NCBI GenBank assembly: GCA_964473525.1
Contig: CAYYPK010000007.1
Coordinates: 1-64,000, forward strand
Reading direction: 5' to 3'
Length of the DNA: 64,000 bases
From: GCA-2687025 sp964473525
GTDB lineage: Bacteria; Poribacteria; WGA-4E; GCA-2687025
Part shown: piece by piece, positions 45,266 to 53,291 of the stretch
How positions within the stretch are numbered: position 1 is the first letter of the stretch
How the letters are laid out: each line of letters begins with the position of its first letter
Notes under the pieces: generated by a model
The model's input: the letters and a program-made list of their open reading frames with translations, nothing else
Database searches by the model: none
Told to the model about the DNA's origin: nothing
Position numbers and translations under genes: made by a program

Positions 45266-46240
45266 CTACTCGTGGGTAGGCACTTCAGGGGCGGGAGCTT
45301 CGAGGCGCTCAATGATGGAGACGGAATTCACCGTCATATTGGAGGACGTCGGCATGTTGAGACCCGGTATGCTCAGCTTCATGCCCATCACCCCATTGGA
45401 CCTGATCTCGCCACTCACGGGCCAACCGTCCTCGTCGGAGATGTCGATGACGCCTGTCGAGACCATGTTGCGGAGACGCAGTTCCATATCCGCGAACCCG
45501 AGAGACGTCGTGGTCGGTTCTGACGGCGTTGTGACTTCCGCGGCCGCGGCAACCGGAGTCGTGGTCTGACCGTTGACTTCGTGATGTTCCCCGAGCGTCC
45601 ATAGCACGCGGATCGCTGCCGGCCCCATCATAGGCAGAGAGATTGTGGATTCCGTCTCCCACTCCCCGGCGGCCTCCTCGGGGTAAATCGGCTGGAACGA
45701 CTGGTACATACCCATCATGGACTCGTCACCAACGATGGTCTCCACCTGCTCCATCGTGACTGAGTCGGCGCCACCGGCGGCTAGCGCCTCTTGCACTAGC
45801 GGCGTGAGTCCTGTCACGTCCAGCACCTCGCCCCGTGGGGTGACGCGCATCGTGAAGGGTCGGTCGATGAGCTTGCGATATGTGGCCGCGTCGTCCGAGT
45901 CGTCATCCGCCGTGTCGACCCTGAAGCCACCCATCTCGCCCATGTCCACCTCGACGAACACGTGACGGAATCGCACCTCAACCGTCGCGTCTCCCGTGTC
46001 AGCGTCGACCTCTGCCACGCGTTGGTCGAGCGTGTAACGCATCGTCTGCGTCGTCTTCTGCGGGAACGGCATCTCGACATCCGTCACCGTCTTCAGGGTG
46101 TGCCGGAACGCGTACTGATCGCCCTCGGCAAACGACAGGCGAAGTGGCTCCGCCGCCTTGACCGTGGCGGACACGAAAGCTGCGAGAACGCACGCGGATA
46201 TGCATACCCCGAAGGCGTGGCGCCGATGCGAAGCCGTCAT
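45266..46240 (-). CDS. Exported protein of unknown function (DUF6263-like)
   Basis: A signal peptide (about 1-29, ACVLAAFVSATVKA) precedes a beta-rich domain. A run starting LSFAEGDQYAFRHTLKT, a TLDQRVAEVD strand and VDMGEMGGFRVD are typical of a small family of exported proteins that resembles a lipoprotein-carrier fold. No catalytic motif is seen. Its ATG overlaps the M42 peptidase stop, so it is part of the operon. I cannot assign a function. Confidence 0.6.
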   Translation of the reverse strand: MTASHRRHAFGVCISACVLAAFVSATVKAAEPLRLSFAEGDQYAFRHTLKTVTDVEMPFPQKTTQTMRYTLDQRVAEVDADTGDATVEVRFRHVFVEVDMGEMGGFRVDTADDDSDDAATYRKLIDRPFTMRVTPRGEVLDVTGLTPLVQEALAAGGADSVTMEQVETIVGDESMMGMYQSFQPIYPEEAAGEWETESTISLPMMGPAAIRVLWTLGEHHEVNGQTTTPVAAAAEVTTPSEPTTTSLGFADMELRLRNMVSTGVIDISDEDGWPVSGEIRSNGVMGMKLSIPGLNMPTSSNMTVNSVSIIERLEAPAPEVPTHE

Positions 46241-47328
46241 AGAGACATTCCCCCCAAGTCTACGTGTTCGACCCGCCGCGCCAGTTGCTCGCACAGGTCG
46301 ACCGTTCTTCCCAGATCGCTGAGAGAAACGACCTCGGAGGGAGAATGGGTGTACCGCGTGGGCACGCCGAGCGCCGCCGTGGGAATGTCGAGCGCTGGCA
46401 GGTACGTCCCGTCCGTGACGACGCCAACAACTACCTCGCGCTGCGTCGGGATATGCGCGTCCCGCGCGGTGTCCTCGATCCAGTCGACGAGGAACTCGGG
46501 CACGAGGAGGCCGTTCAACGAGCCGCGGCCGTGGAAATCCATGATCTTCACCGCTGGGCCGTCTCCGAGACGCACTTCGTTGCGTCCCGTCAGGTCCGGC
46601 GTGTCGGCAGCCGGAGTGATGTCCAGCGTCAGGGCGAGGTCAGGTTCGATCCGCCGCACCGCAGGAATGAGCCCGCGCAGGTGGAACTCCTCCTGCACGT
46701 TCGCGAGTAGGTGCACGGTAGCAGGCGGCGGGTTCTCGGCGAACCGCCTTGCAAGTTCGCAGAGCGCCCAGCAGGAGATTCGGTTGTCCAGGGACTTGCT
46801 CAACACCTTGTCGGCGCCGAGTCGGCGGAAGTTTGGCGCGAATGTGACGAAGGAGCCGGCGCGCGCGCCCATGTCCTCAGCTTCCGCCGAGGAGACGGCG
46901 CCAATGTCGATGTACCAGTCCTCTACCTGCGGGACGGTCCAGTAGTCCGCCTGCGGTGTCAGGTGGTGGGACGTCAGGCCCATCATGCCGGGGATATGCC
47001 CGTCTTCGCCCAGCACCACTATCGGCGTGCCGAGGATAACGCGTCTGCCGACGCCGCCGACACGCTCCACGCGCAGGAACCCATCGTCCGTCACGCCGCG
47101 CACGACAAGCCCTATCTCGTCCATGTGCGCGCAGAAGACGACGGAGGGCGATCCACTGCCGAAGGTGGCGGACACGTTGCCCTGCCAGTCCACGGTGACG
47201 GCATCATCGCCGCCGGGAGCGTGCCTGGTGAAGACTTCCGCCATCTGGCTCGCCATGGCGCGTTCTCGTCCAGCGGGGGCGAGGATGTCGCAGAGGGCGC
47301 GGAGTTCGGCGACGGCGGCTTCCGTCAC
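46237..47328 (-). CDS. M42-family metallo-aminopeptidase / endoglucanase-like protein
   Basis: A dinuclear zinc peptidase of 363 residues. The metal and catalytic residues line up as AHMDE (His, Asp, Glu), SLDNRISCWAL (bridging Asp), NVQEEFHLRG (catalytic Glu pair), LDITPAADTPD (Asp) and MDFHGRGSLN (His). M42 enzymes remove N-terminal residues from peptides; some members were once called endoglucanases. GTG overlaps the kinase stop as GTGA. A much longer open frame upstream overlaps the kinase gene in another frame and is not coding. Confidence 0.85.
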   Translation of the reverse strand: MTEAAVAELRALCDILAPAGRERAMASQMAEVFTRHAPGGDDAVTVDWQGNVSATFGSGSPSVVFCAHMDEIGLVVRGVTDDGFLRVERVGGVGRRVILGTPIVVLGEDGHIPGMMGLTSHHLTPQADYWTVPQVEDWYIDIGAVSSAEAEDMGARAGSFVTFAPNFRRLGADKVLSKSLDNRISCWALCELARRFAENPPPATVHLLANVQEEFHLRGLIPAVRRIEPDLALTLDITPAADTPDLTGRNEVRLGDGPAVKIMDFHGRGSLNGLLVPEFLVDWIEDTARDAHIPTQREVVVGVVTDGTYLPALDIPTAALGVPTRYTHSPSEVVSLSDLGRTVDLCEQLARRVEHVDLGGMSL

Positions 47329-48794
47329 GGTCTCAGATCTTTCGTCGCGGCGTAGATGCGTCGGTAGACGGCGCGGCGGCGGTTGTGTATGGCGCGCGTC
47401 TCTGCGCGCGGCTCGAATCTCGCGCCCAGCCTCGTCATCGCCTGCGCGGCGTCCGCCATCGTCTCGTGGCGTCCGTGCCCGACGGTGGCGAGCATCGCGG
47501 CGCCGAGCGCGCCGGTTTCCATCTCCTCCACGACTTGTGCGGGCATGCCTACGACATCGGCGCGTATCTGGGTCCACACGTCGCTCTGGGCGCCGCCGCC
47601 ACTGACGACGAGCTCCCGCACGGGCTGCGACGAACACGCCTCGGCAAGCGCGATGATGTGCCAGACGGCGTAGGCGACGCCCTCCAGGACGCTGTATGCC
47701 ATCTCCGCTCTGCCGTGGCGTCGCCCTATGTTCACCCAGATACCACGAGCTTGCGCGTCCCACACGGGGCTCCGCTCGCCGTCGAGATAGGGCAGGAAGA
47801 TCGGCAGGTCGACGTCCGGCGTCACGCCCTTCGCCAGGTCCAGCAGGCCGTCGAACGAGGCGACGCCGAGGGCGTCCTTCGCCCATGCGAGCGCGTCGGC
47901 CCCACAGTTCGTGAGCCCGTAGAGCACGGAGTTCTGCTTGTCGAACGGCAGAGCGAGCAGCCCTTCGTGACGGATGCGCAGGTTCGGGACGCGAATGCCC
48001 ACGATCTCCGAGGTGCCTGCGTAGTCGAACGCTGCGGCTTCGCGGTATACGCCCGTGGCCAACATCGAACAGAAGGCATCGATCCATCCGATGATGACGG
48101 GGATGCCGATGTTGATCCCGAGGGCCTCGCGCGCCTCACGCGTCGTGTATCCAGCGTTGCGGTAAGACCGGACAAAGCGCGGGATCTGCGACCTGCGGAG
48201 GCCGATGTCCTCGAGATAGTCGTCGTTTGTCGCGCCAGTGTTGCTGTCGACGACTCCGACAAACGATTGGAGGTCGGAACACACCTCGCCGCACAGTTGC
48301 AGAGCGATGTAGTCCTTCGCGTGGCACACCCACTGCGTGCGCGCCGCTACGTCGGGCTCGTTGTGCGCTACCCAGCGGAACTTCGCGGCGGGCATCGCGG
48401 GCGAGAACGGCACGGAGATGCCGAACAGGTCGTGGATGCGCGCCTCGTCGTATTTGTCACTGAGGAAGTGCGCCTCCTCGTGCGCGCGGGCGTCCTGCCA
48501 CGTGATCGCGGGTCGTGAGGGCGCTCCAAGCGCATCTAGAAACGCCAGGGAGAAGTGCCCCGAGACGCCGACCGCGGCTACCGAGCCGAGATCGATGCCC
48601 GTCGCGCGGATACCCTCCCAGCATTCGAGCACCGATTGCCACCAGGCGTTCGGATCCTGCTCGACGTGGTCGGGAGCTGGCCGGTCGACGGGAACGACCG
48701 CCTGTTCGAGCGCTATGCGGACGCCATCGGCGTCGAACAGCCCGACCTTCGTCGCCGTCGTGCCGAGGTCGATGCCCAGGAAGTATTCAGGCAA
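47325..48794 (-). CDS. FGGY-family carbohydrate kinase (xylulokinase-like)
   Basis: A sugar kinase of 489 residues. The ATP site starts GIDLGTTATKVGLFD; GVSGHFSLAFLD, GWIDAFCSML, GTSEIVGI and VVSGGGAQSDVWTQIRADV with the following GALGAAM complete the FGGY pattern. The nearest type is xylulokinase, but FGGY substrates vary and a C5 or C6 ketose is all that can be said. The TTG start has AGGGG about 7 bases upstream; no ATG is in frame. It sits with a sugar-acid dehydratase, which fits catabolism. Confidence 0.86.
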   Translation of the reverse strand: MPEYFLGIDLGTTATKVGLFDADGVRIALEQAVVPVDRPAPDHVEQDPNAWWQSVLECWEGIRATGIDLGSVAAVGVSGHFSLAFLDALGAPSRPAITWQDARAHEEAHFLSDKYDEARIHDLFGISVPFSPAMPAAKFRWVAHNEPDVAARTQWVCHAKDYIALQLCGEVCSDLQSFVGVVDSNTGATNDDYLEDIGLRRSQIPRFVRSYRNAGYTTREAREALGINIGIPVIIGWIDAFCSMLATGVYREAAAFDYAGTSEIVGIRVPNLRIRHEGLLALPFDKQNSVLYGLTNCGADALAWAKDALGVASFDGLLDLAKGVTPDVDLPIFLPYLDGERSPVWDAQARGIWVNIGRRHGRAEMAYSVLEGVAYAVWHIIALAEACSSQPVRELVVSGGGAQSDVWTQIRADVVGMPAQVVEEMETGALGAAMLATVGHGRHETMADAAQAMTRLGARFEPRAETRAIHNRRRAVYRRIYAATKDLRP

Positions 48795-48815
48795 CGCGTT
48801 GCCCCTGATGTCGGG

Positions 48816-49577
48816 TCATAGAGACGGGGTATCCAGGGAATGCAGGATGAGGTAGCACCGCAGGTCCAGCCCGTCCTCGGGGAACGGGTAGGGCGCCTCG
48901 TGGGTCAGCATGATGATGCTCGGAAACCAGAACTCACCCGCCTCGTCGGGGTTGTCGGGATGGTCGACCAGAACGATACCCGCTTTCCCCTCGCCAAGGG
49001 CGCCGGAAGCGGCCATCCACTCAGCCGGATGCGCCTCGCGCGAGTTCGAGTCGTCCCGCGCGGACGACGTCACTTCGCCCGATTCGAGGATGCTCGTCGC
49101 CGCCCTCGCAGAGAAATGGAACGGCGCCTTCACCAGCTCTGTCAGCGACGGAATGTGCGAGTGCCAGTCGATCCGCCAGGACGACGCATCGACGCGAGAG
49201 TAGTTGATGGCCCGCGTTTCCTCGGCGATGAGTTCACCGTCGCCGTTCGCATAGACAAGACGCTCCGTGAAGCCGTCCGGTCGCACATCGGTGAACTCGA
49301 CGTGGTGCATGGCTCCGCACGGGCCGTAGGGCGGCTCGTCCCAGTCGGACCATATGTTCGTCGCGCCGTTGTGCCCGTGGAGGCCGTACGCCAGGTAGAA
49401 GCCGGTTTGGTGCGGATGGTCGCCCGTGCCGGACCCTCGGACGGCGCTGCCCTCGGCGACGTTCAGCGGCCAGAAATAAGGCCGCCGCGCGCCGATGAAG
49501 CGGTACGCCCCAACGAGCGTGTCGCCCTCGAAGATGCGCAACTGATCGTGCGTCCGTTCGGTTCGGTAGTCGGACAT
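48816..49577 (-). CDS. PmoA-like (DUF6807) protein
   Basis: A 253-residue beta-rich protein with the hallmark PYFWPLNVAEGSAVRG, GDHPHQTGFYLAYG and PPYGPCGAMHHVEF patterns. The family is named PmoA in databases, but without evidence of methane oxidation; it usually occurs with sugar-acid and sulfatase genes and may modify or bind sugars. ATG starts 8 bases after the IlvD stop, so it is in the operon. Confident family, unknown role. Confidence 0.72.
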   Translation of the reverse strand: MSDYRTERTHDQLRIFEGDTLVGAYRFIGARRPYFWPLNVAEGSAVRGSGTGDHPHQTGFYLAYGLHGHNGATNIWSDWDEPPYGPCGAMHHVEFTDVRPDGFTERLVYANGDGELIAEETRAINYSRVDASSWRIDWHSHIPSLTELVKAPFHFSARAATSILESGEVTSSARDDSNSREAHPAEWMAASGALGEGKAGIVLVDHPDNPDEAGEFWFPSIIMLTHEAPYPFPEDGLDLRCYLILHSLDTPSL

Positions 49578-49585
49578 CGCTCGCG

Positions 49586-51748
49586 CTACCCCTTGAACTT
49601 GTACGTGTCCGTTGCGAATTCGGCGACCGCTTGCGGCACAACACCGTGCGCGGCGTCGCTGACATCCAGCATGACGTTCGTAGGCGCGACTGCCCTGCGT
49701 CGTAGCCGAATGCGTTCGAGACGCTCCTCGCCCAATGCCGCGCGGGCCTCGGACAGGTCCGCCGTCGCTGCCTCGACGCGCCCGGCGTGGAAGGCGTCGC
49801 GGTCGATCAGGTCCATACGGCGCTGGCGCAACTGAATGTGCAGCAGGTCGCCGGTCATAAGGTAGAGGACATCGCCGCCCGTTGCCGCCTCGGGCGTCAC
49901 GTGACCGATGGCGGCGCCGTACGACACGCCGGAAAACCGACCGTCACTGACAAGTACGACCAACGGGTTTAGCGCGTAGTTGTGGTTGATGTACTGCGTC
50001 GGGGTGAACTGCTCGGGCATCCCGAAGGCGACCGGCCCTTGGCCGCTGATGAAGATCGCCATCTTGAGCGTGCGTTCTTTCACCATCGTGTCGAACAGGT
50101 CATCGTAGTCCAGCGCTTTGGCGGCATCCCCCGCGGTGTGTTCGTCGCCTGCGTTGTGGTTCGCCATCGCGAGCATGTCGTCACGCGCGAACGCGTTGTC
50201 GTCGCGCAGTTCGTCGAGCAGAGAGACGTTCAGGAGCGCCTCGGTGGCGTCCTCTTCGTTCTCGTAGTAAAGGACGAAGTGCGCCTTGCTGTCGAACTCG
50301 TCAATCTGTGAGCTCTTCATGCCGGAGATCTTCACGACCGCGGACTCGATGAAGTTGCCCTTCAGCACATCCACGCCGCTGAACGGCCGGCGCGGCTTCG
50401 CGAGGATAACGGGGTTCTTCCGCACGCCATCGGCTGCCAGGTTCGACGTGTCCGACAGCCGCTCGCGCCACGACGTGCCGGTCACGGTGGGCGCGTCAAG
50501 ATGCACGGGAATGTCGTTGCGCATGAGCTCGTAGAGGACGGTCTCCATGCCCCGGATGTCGCCGTCGCAGCACTGCTGTGCCAGGGCGTAGATGTCGCGC
50601 CCTTCGGTCAGCGAGTAGTCGAAGAGGTCCGGCACGGGGTGGGAGTAGAGAATCTGCTCGTAGTCGCCGAGGTCGAACCGCACGCCCGCGTGCGCCATCA
50701 CGGCGACCAGGTGCATGACGAGGTTCGTGCTGCCGCCCGTCGCGGCGAACACGCGGACGGCGTTCTCAATGTTCTCCCGCGCGATGTTCCCGACGCTGAA
50801 TGTTTGGTCGGCGCACGACATCATCATCGGGTCCACGGCGCCGTTGATCTGCTCCTGCGTCGGCGGCTCCGTGAGCAGCTCTACCGCCGGGTGGACCATG
50901 CCAAACGCGCTCATCAGGTTGCGCGAGGAGTTGCCCGTGCCGTTGAAGGCGCAGATGCCTCCCTTGCCGTCACAGGCGTGCACGGAGAGGTACTTCTCAA
51001 AATGCTGACGCTCAGCGTCGCTGATGACGCTCTCCTGCACCATGCGCTCGAAGATGCCCTGGAACGCCTGCGCGGAGGCGCATTGTAGAACGTAGGCGGA
51101 CGTGCCGCGTATGTCCTCGGCGAAGTGCGCCTTGCCCATGCCCTCCGCCTTGACGGCAGCGTCCTCCAGCTCCGCGAGCAGGTCCTCGGGAATCGTGCCG
51201 CCCTTGAGGACGTGCGCCGGAGCAAAGGTGGCAAAGACGTGCGCGTCGCCGCGCGCCTGACGGGTAACATCCAACGCCGCGAGCCCGGCGAGGATCGCCA
51301 TGGGCGTCTTGTCGCAGCCCTGGATCACGAACGCGCCGTGGTACGACTGCCCCTCCATCTGGTTCACGACCATGGACGAGACAGCGTTGCGCGACTGCAA
51401 CGAGTAGCACATGCCCGCGTTGCTCTGCGCGGTGCCGTCGCACACGACGGGTATGCCGAAGCTGAACGGCACGCCACCCATCTTCCAGATGCGGTACGCC
51501 GCCTTGAGGATCGTCTCCCAGTCGACGACATGCGCGGGGTGGTCCAGCGATCCGCCGACGATGGCGACGCGCGGGGCGTTGGCGTGAAGGCGGTCGTAGA
51601 TGGCGTCGAGGGGGTACTCGATGTCGTCGAAGTTCAGGGCGTAACGCGCGCGGTCGAGCAGTCCAGCGACGCAGATCGGCTCGTTCGCCTTGCCCTGGAT
51701 GTTCTCGCCGTAGCTGTTCGCCCCCTGTACGATCCTGAGTTCCCGCAT
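49586..51748 (-). CDS. IlvD/Edd-family dehydratase (sugar-acid type)
   Basis: A 720-residue [Fe-S] dehydratase. VIQGCDKTPMAI and CDGKGGICAFNGTGNS carry the cluster-type Cys residues, and VSDGRFSGVSYG with a following HVTPEAA is the family's C-terminal core. It is longer than the usual 550-650. Sugar-acid dehydration (aldonate or xylonate) is likelier than branched-chain amino-acid synthesis, because it heads an operon with a sugar kinase. GGAG precedes ATG by 7 bases. A second, decayed copy of its first 45 codons lies at 56644-56791. Confidence 0.86.
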   Translation of the reverse strand: MRELRIVQGANSYGENIQGKANEPICVAGLLDRARYALNFDDIEYPLDAIYDRLHANAPRVAIVGGSLDHPAHVVDWETILKAAYRIWKMGGVPFSFGIPVVCDGTAQSNAGMCYSLQSRNAVSSMVVNQMEGQSYHGAFVIQGCDKTPMAILAGLAALDVTRQARGDAHVFATFAPAHVLKGGTIPEDLLAELEDAAVKAEGMGKAHFAEDIRGTSAYVLQCASAQAFQGIFERMVQESVISDAERQHFEKYLSVHACDGKGGICAFNGTGNSSRNLMSAFGMVHPAVELLTEPPTQEQINGAVDPMMMSCADQTFSVGNIARENIENAVRVFAATGGSTNLVMHLVAVMAHAGVRFDLGDYEQILYSHPVPDLFDYSLTEGRDIYALAQQCCDGDIRGMETVLYELMRNDIPVHLDAPTVTGTSWRERLSDTSNLAADGVRKNPVILAKPRRPFSGVDVLKGNFIESAVVKISGMKSSQIDEFDSKAHFVLYYENEEDATEALLNVSLLDELRDDNAFARDDMLAMANHNAGDEHTAGDAAKALDYDDLFDTMVKERTLKMAIFISGQGPVAFGMPEQFTPTQYINHNYALNPLVVLVSDGRFSGVSYGAAIGHVTPEAATGGDVLYLMTGDLLHIQLRQRRMDLIDRDAFHAGRVEAATADLSEARAALGEERLERIRLRRRAVAPTNVMLDVSDAAHGVVPQAVAEFATDTYKFKG

Positions 51749-51791
51749 CCTGCTCCTCGACTGCCTGAACGCTCACTCGCGAAGTTGGCGT

Positions 51792-51821
51792 ACTCTATCA
51801 TGCGGGGTTTACCCGCATCAA
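51792..51821 (-). promoter_or_regulatory. Promoter of the 14-kb catabolic/glycan operon
   Basis: On the minus strand TTGATG (51816-51821) is separated by 18 bases from TAGAGT (51792-51797), with TGA directly before the -10, giving an extended -10 feature. The same -35, TGA and -10 recur in the diverged copy at 56817-56845, which supports function by conservation. Confidence 0.6.
51800..51818. promoter_or_regulatory. Palindromic operator-like site
   Basis: ATGCGGG and CCCGCAT form a perfect 7-bp inverted repeat with a 5-base centre, lying between the -35 and -10 boxes. That location suits a repressor such as a GntR- or LacI-type regulator sensing a sugar acid. The palindrome is decayed in the downstream copy. 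Confidence 0.5.
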
Positions 51822-52319
51822 CGCGGGGTCAGGATGGCCACTAGCTTCGCCGGTCGGAACAGGATGACCGCAATCGGAGTCGTCTTCTGATGGCCTCCCA
51901 GTTTCGGTCGAGGTCGGCCAGATGCCCGCACACGCGTTATCCTTGGATTCACACACGTGATTGCAGCCGCGCTGGCGTCGAGACTATAGGTCCGCGAGGG
52001 TGTAGACCATTGCGCCGCACAGACACACTCAGGAACAGGGAGACCATGTCGCCTGCTGAGGGAGCCCGACGACTACCTGGCCGTAACGCATGGCAGCATG
52101 AGGTCGTTCCGATGCGCAGCAGGCCATGCCAATCCACACACGCGTGGCAGGCCCGCGATTGTGTTACGATCGGCGCGATTGCTGTTAAGGTCACGGACGA
52201 CGCGTTTCTAAGGGCCGACCCCGCTGATGTGGTTGAACCAGGCCCGGCCGCGCAGCCGAGAGGAAGCATGACCGAACGGACGTGGCTTGCAGGATATCAA
52301 GGCAAGGCGAGGCGACTAC

Positions 52320-52943
52320 ATGGCTACCGGCGAACAGATCAAGTCGCTCATCCGATCGCATTTCAGCGACGACACCGAGCAGTTCCACACCGCCGCCCTT
52401 CAGGTAGCCGCCCACGAGGCGCTAAAGGGGCACGGCGCGTTAGCCCACGAGATACGTCGCATTGTCGACGACGCGCGCGGCAAGAAGCGACAGATCATTG
52501 AGTTTCCCCCAGATCTTCGGGGTCTTGTTCTCTCGCACGAGGCGGGCACGCCCAAGGCCGCTCTGGTGCTTCCGGCCGAGGCGAAGGAACGCATCGAGCG
52601 CATCGTGCACGAATACCGCCAACAGGATAAGCTCAAGCAGCATGCTCTCGCGCACCGCCGCAAGATCCTGCTGATCGGCCCGCCTGGTACCGGCAAGACC
52701 ATGACGGCGCGAGTTCTCGCCCACGAGTTGCGGCTGCCGCTTCACACGGTACAGGTGGACAGGATGGTGACCAAGTTCATGGGGGAGACGGCCGCCAAGC
52801 TCCGGCAGGTGTTCGATCTCATCCAGCAGGAACCAGGAGTGTACCTCTTCGATGAGTTCGACGCTATCGGCGGAGAGCGTACCCTCGACAGCGACGTGGG
52901 AGAGATGCGACGGGTGCTCAGCGCCCTCCTCCAGTTCATTTAA
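52320..52943 (+). CDS. ietA: IetA-like AAA+ ATPase, N-terminal part (gene split by an in-frame TAA)
   Basis: First part of the AAA+ subunit of an ietAS-type antiphage system. Walker A is GPPGTGKT (120-127), Walker B YLFDEFDAI (about 175-183), and TKFMGETAAKLR the second-region motif. Translation stops at TAA 52941-52943 after FI. The family reads FIEQDxS at this point, and QDAS follows immediately after the TAA, so the stop replaces a conserved Glu codon (one G-to-T change from GAA). Sensor 1, arginine-finger region and lid lie in the next open frame in phase. Start ATG has GAGG 8 bases upstream. Either a nonsense mutation, a sequence error, or a real split subunit. Confidence 0.85.
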   Translation: MATGEQIKSLIRSHFSDDTEQFHTAALQVAAHEALKGHGALAHEIRRIVDDARGKKRQIIEFPPDLRGLVLSHEAGTPKAALVLPAEAKERIERIVHEYRQQDKLKQHALAHRRKILLIGPPGTGKTMTARVLAHELRLPLHTVQVDRMVTKFMGETAAKLRQVFDLIQQEPGVYLFDEFDAIGGERTLDSDVGEMRRVLSALLQFI

Positions 52944-52961
52944 CAGGACGCTTCGGAGAGC

Positions 52962-53285
52962 ATGATTGTGGCGGCAACCAACAGCCCCACGCTGCTCGAC
53001 CGGGCCCTGTTCCGCCGATTCGACGACGTTCTGCATTACTCATTGCCCGACGAGGCAGACAGAGAGCGGCTGGTGCGGAACGTCCTGGGAACATACCTGG
53101 CCCAGAGGTTCCCGTGGAAGACCGTCTTGATGGAGAGCGACAAGCTCAGTCACGCGGAGATCGACCATGCCTGCCGGGACGCGATCAAACAAGCGATACT
53201 CACCGACAAAGCCAAGGTGGGCGCCCTTGCCGTGGGGAAGATGCTGAAGGAGCGGCAATCGGCGTTACAGGGCCAGAGGAGGTAG
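52962..53285 (+). CDS. ietA: IetA-like AAA+ ATPase, C-terminal part
   Basis: In phase with the preceding part and separated from it by a TAA and 18 bases. It begins MIVAATNSPTLLDRALFRRFDDV, which contains sensor 1 (ATN) and the arginine-finger region, and then has the small lid domain of AAA+ proteins. It lacks Walker A and B, so alone it cannot hydrolyse ATP. A GGAG sequence lies only 3 bases before the ATG, so reinitiation is possible but poorly spaced. It ends 6 bases before the subtilase gene. Confidence 0.8.
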   Translation: MIVAATNSPTLLDRALFRRFDDVLHYSLPDEADRERLVRNVLGTYLAQRFPWKTVLMESDKLSHAEIDHACRDAIKQAILTDKAKVGALAVGKMLKERQSALQGQRR

Positions 53286-53291
53286 GGCGCC

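Larger units (their letters stand above)
51651..51825. repeat. Diverged direct repeat, copy A (5' end and promoter of the dehydratase gene)
   Basis: Aligned by hand with 56677-56849, 132 of 175 positions agree, with two single-base gaps. Similarity continues for about 30 bases further into the gene. The repeat includes the first codons, ribosome site, promoter and part of the palindrome. Confidence 0.8.
51749..52319. other. Gene-free stretch before the ietA-like gene
   Basis: A 571-base interval between divergent genes. It holds the minus-strand promoter and palindrome of the 14-kb operon (51792-51821). Beyond about 51830 I see no gene; short open frames there have no family features. A promoter for the ATPase gene is expected near its 3' end but none is convincing. 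Confidence 0.55.

Noticed and set aside
47329..48087. Upstream extension of the M42 peptidase open frame to 616 residues
   Set aside because: The extra 253 codons overlap the sugar kinase gene in another frame and show no family similarity. GTG 47328 overlapping the kinase stop is the better start.
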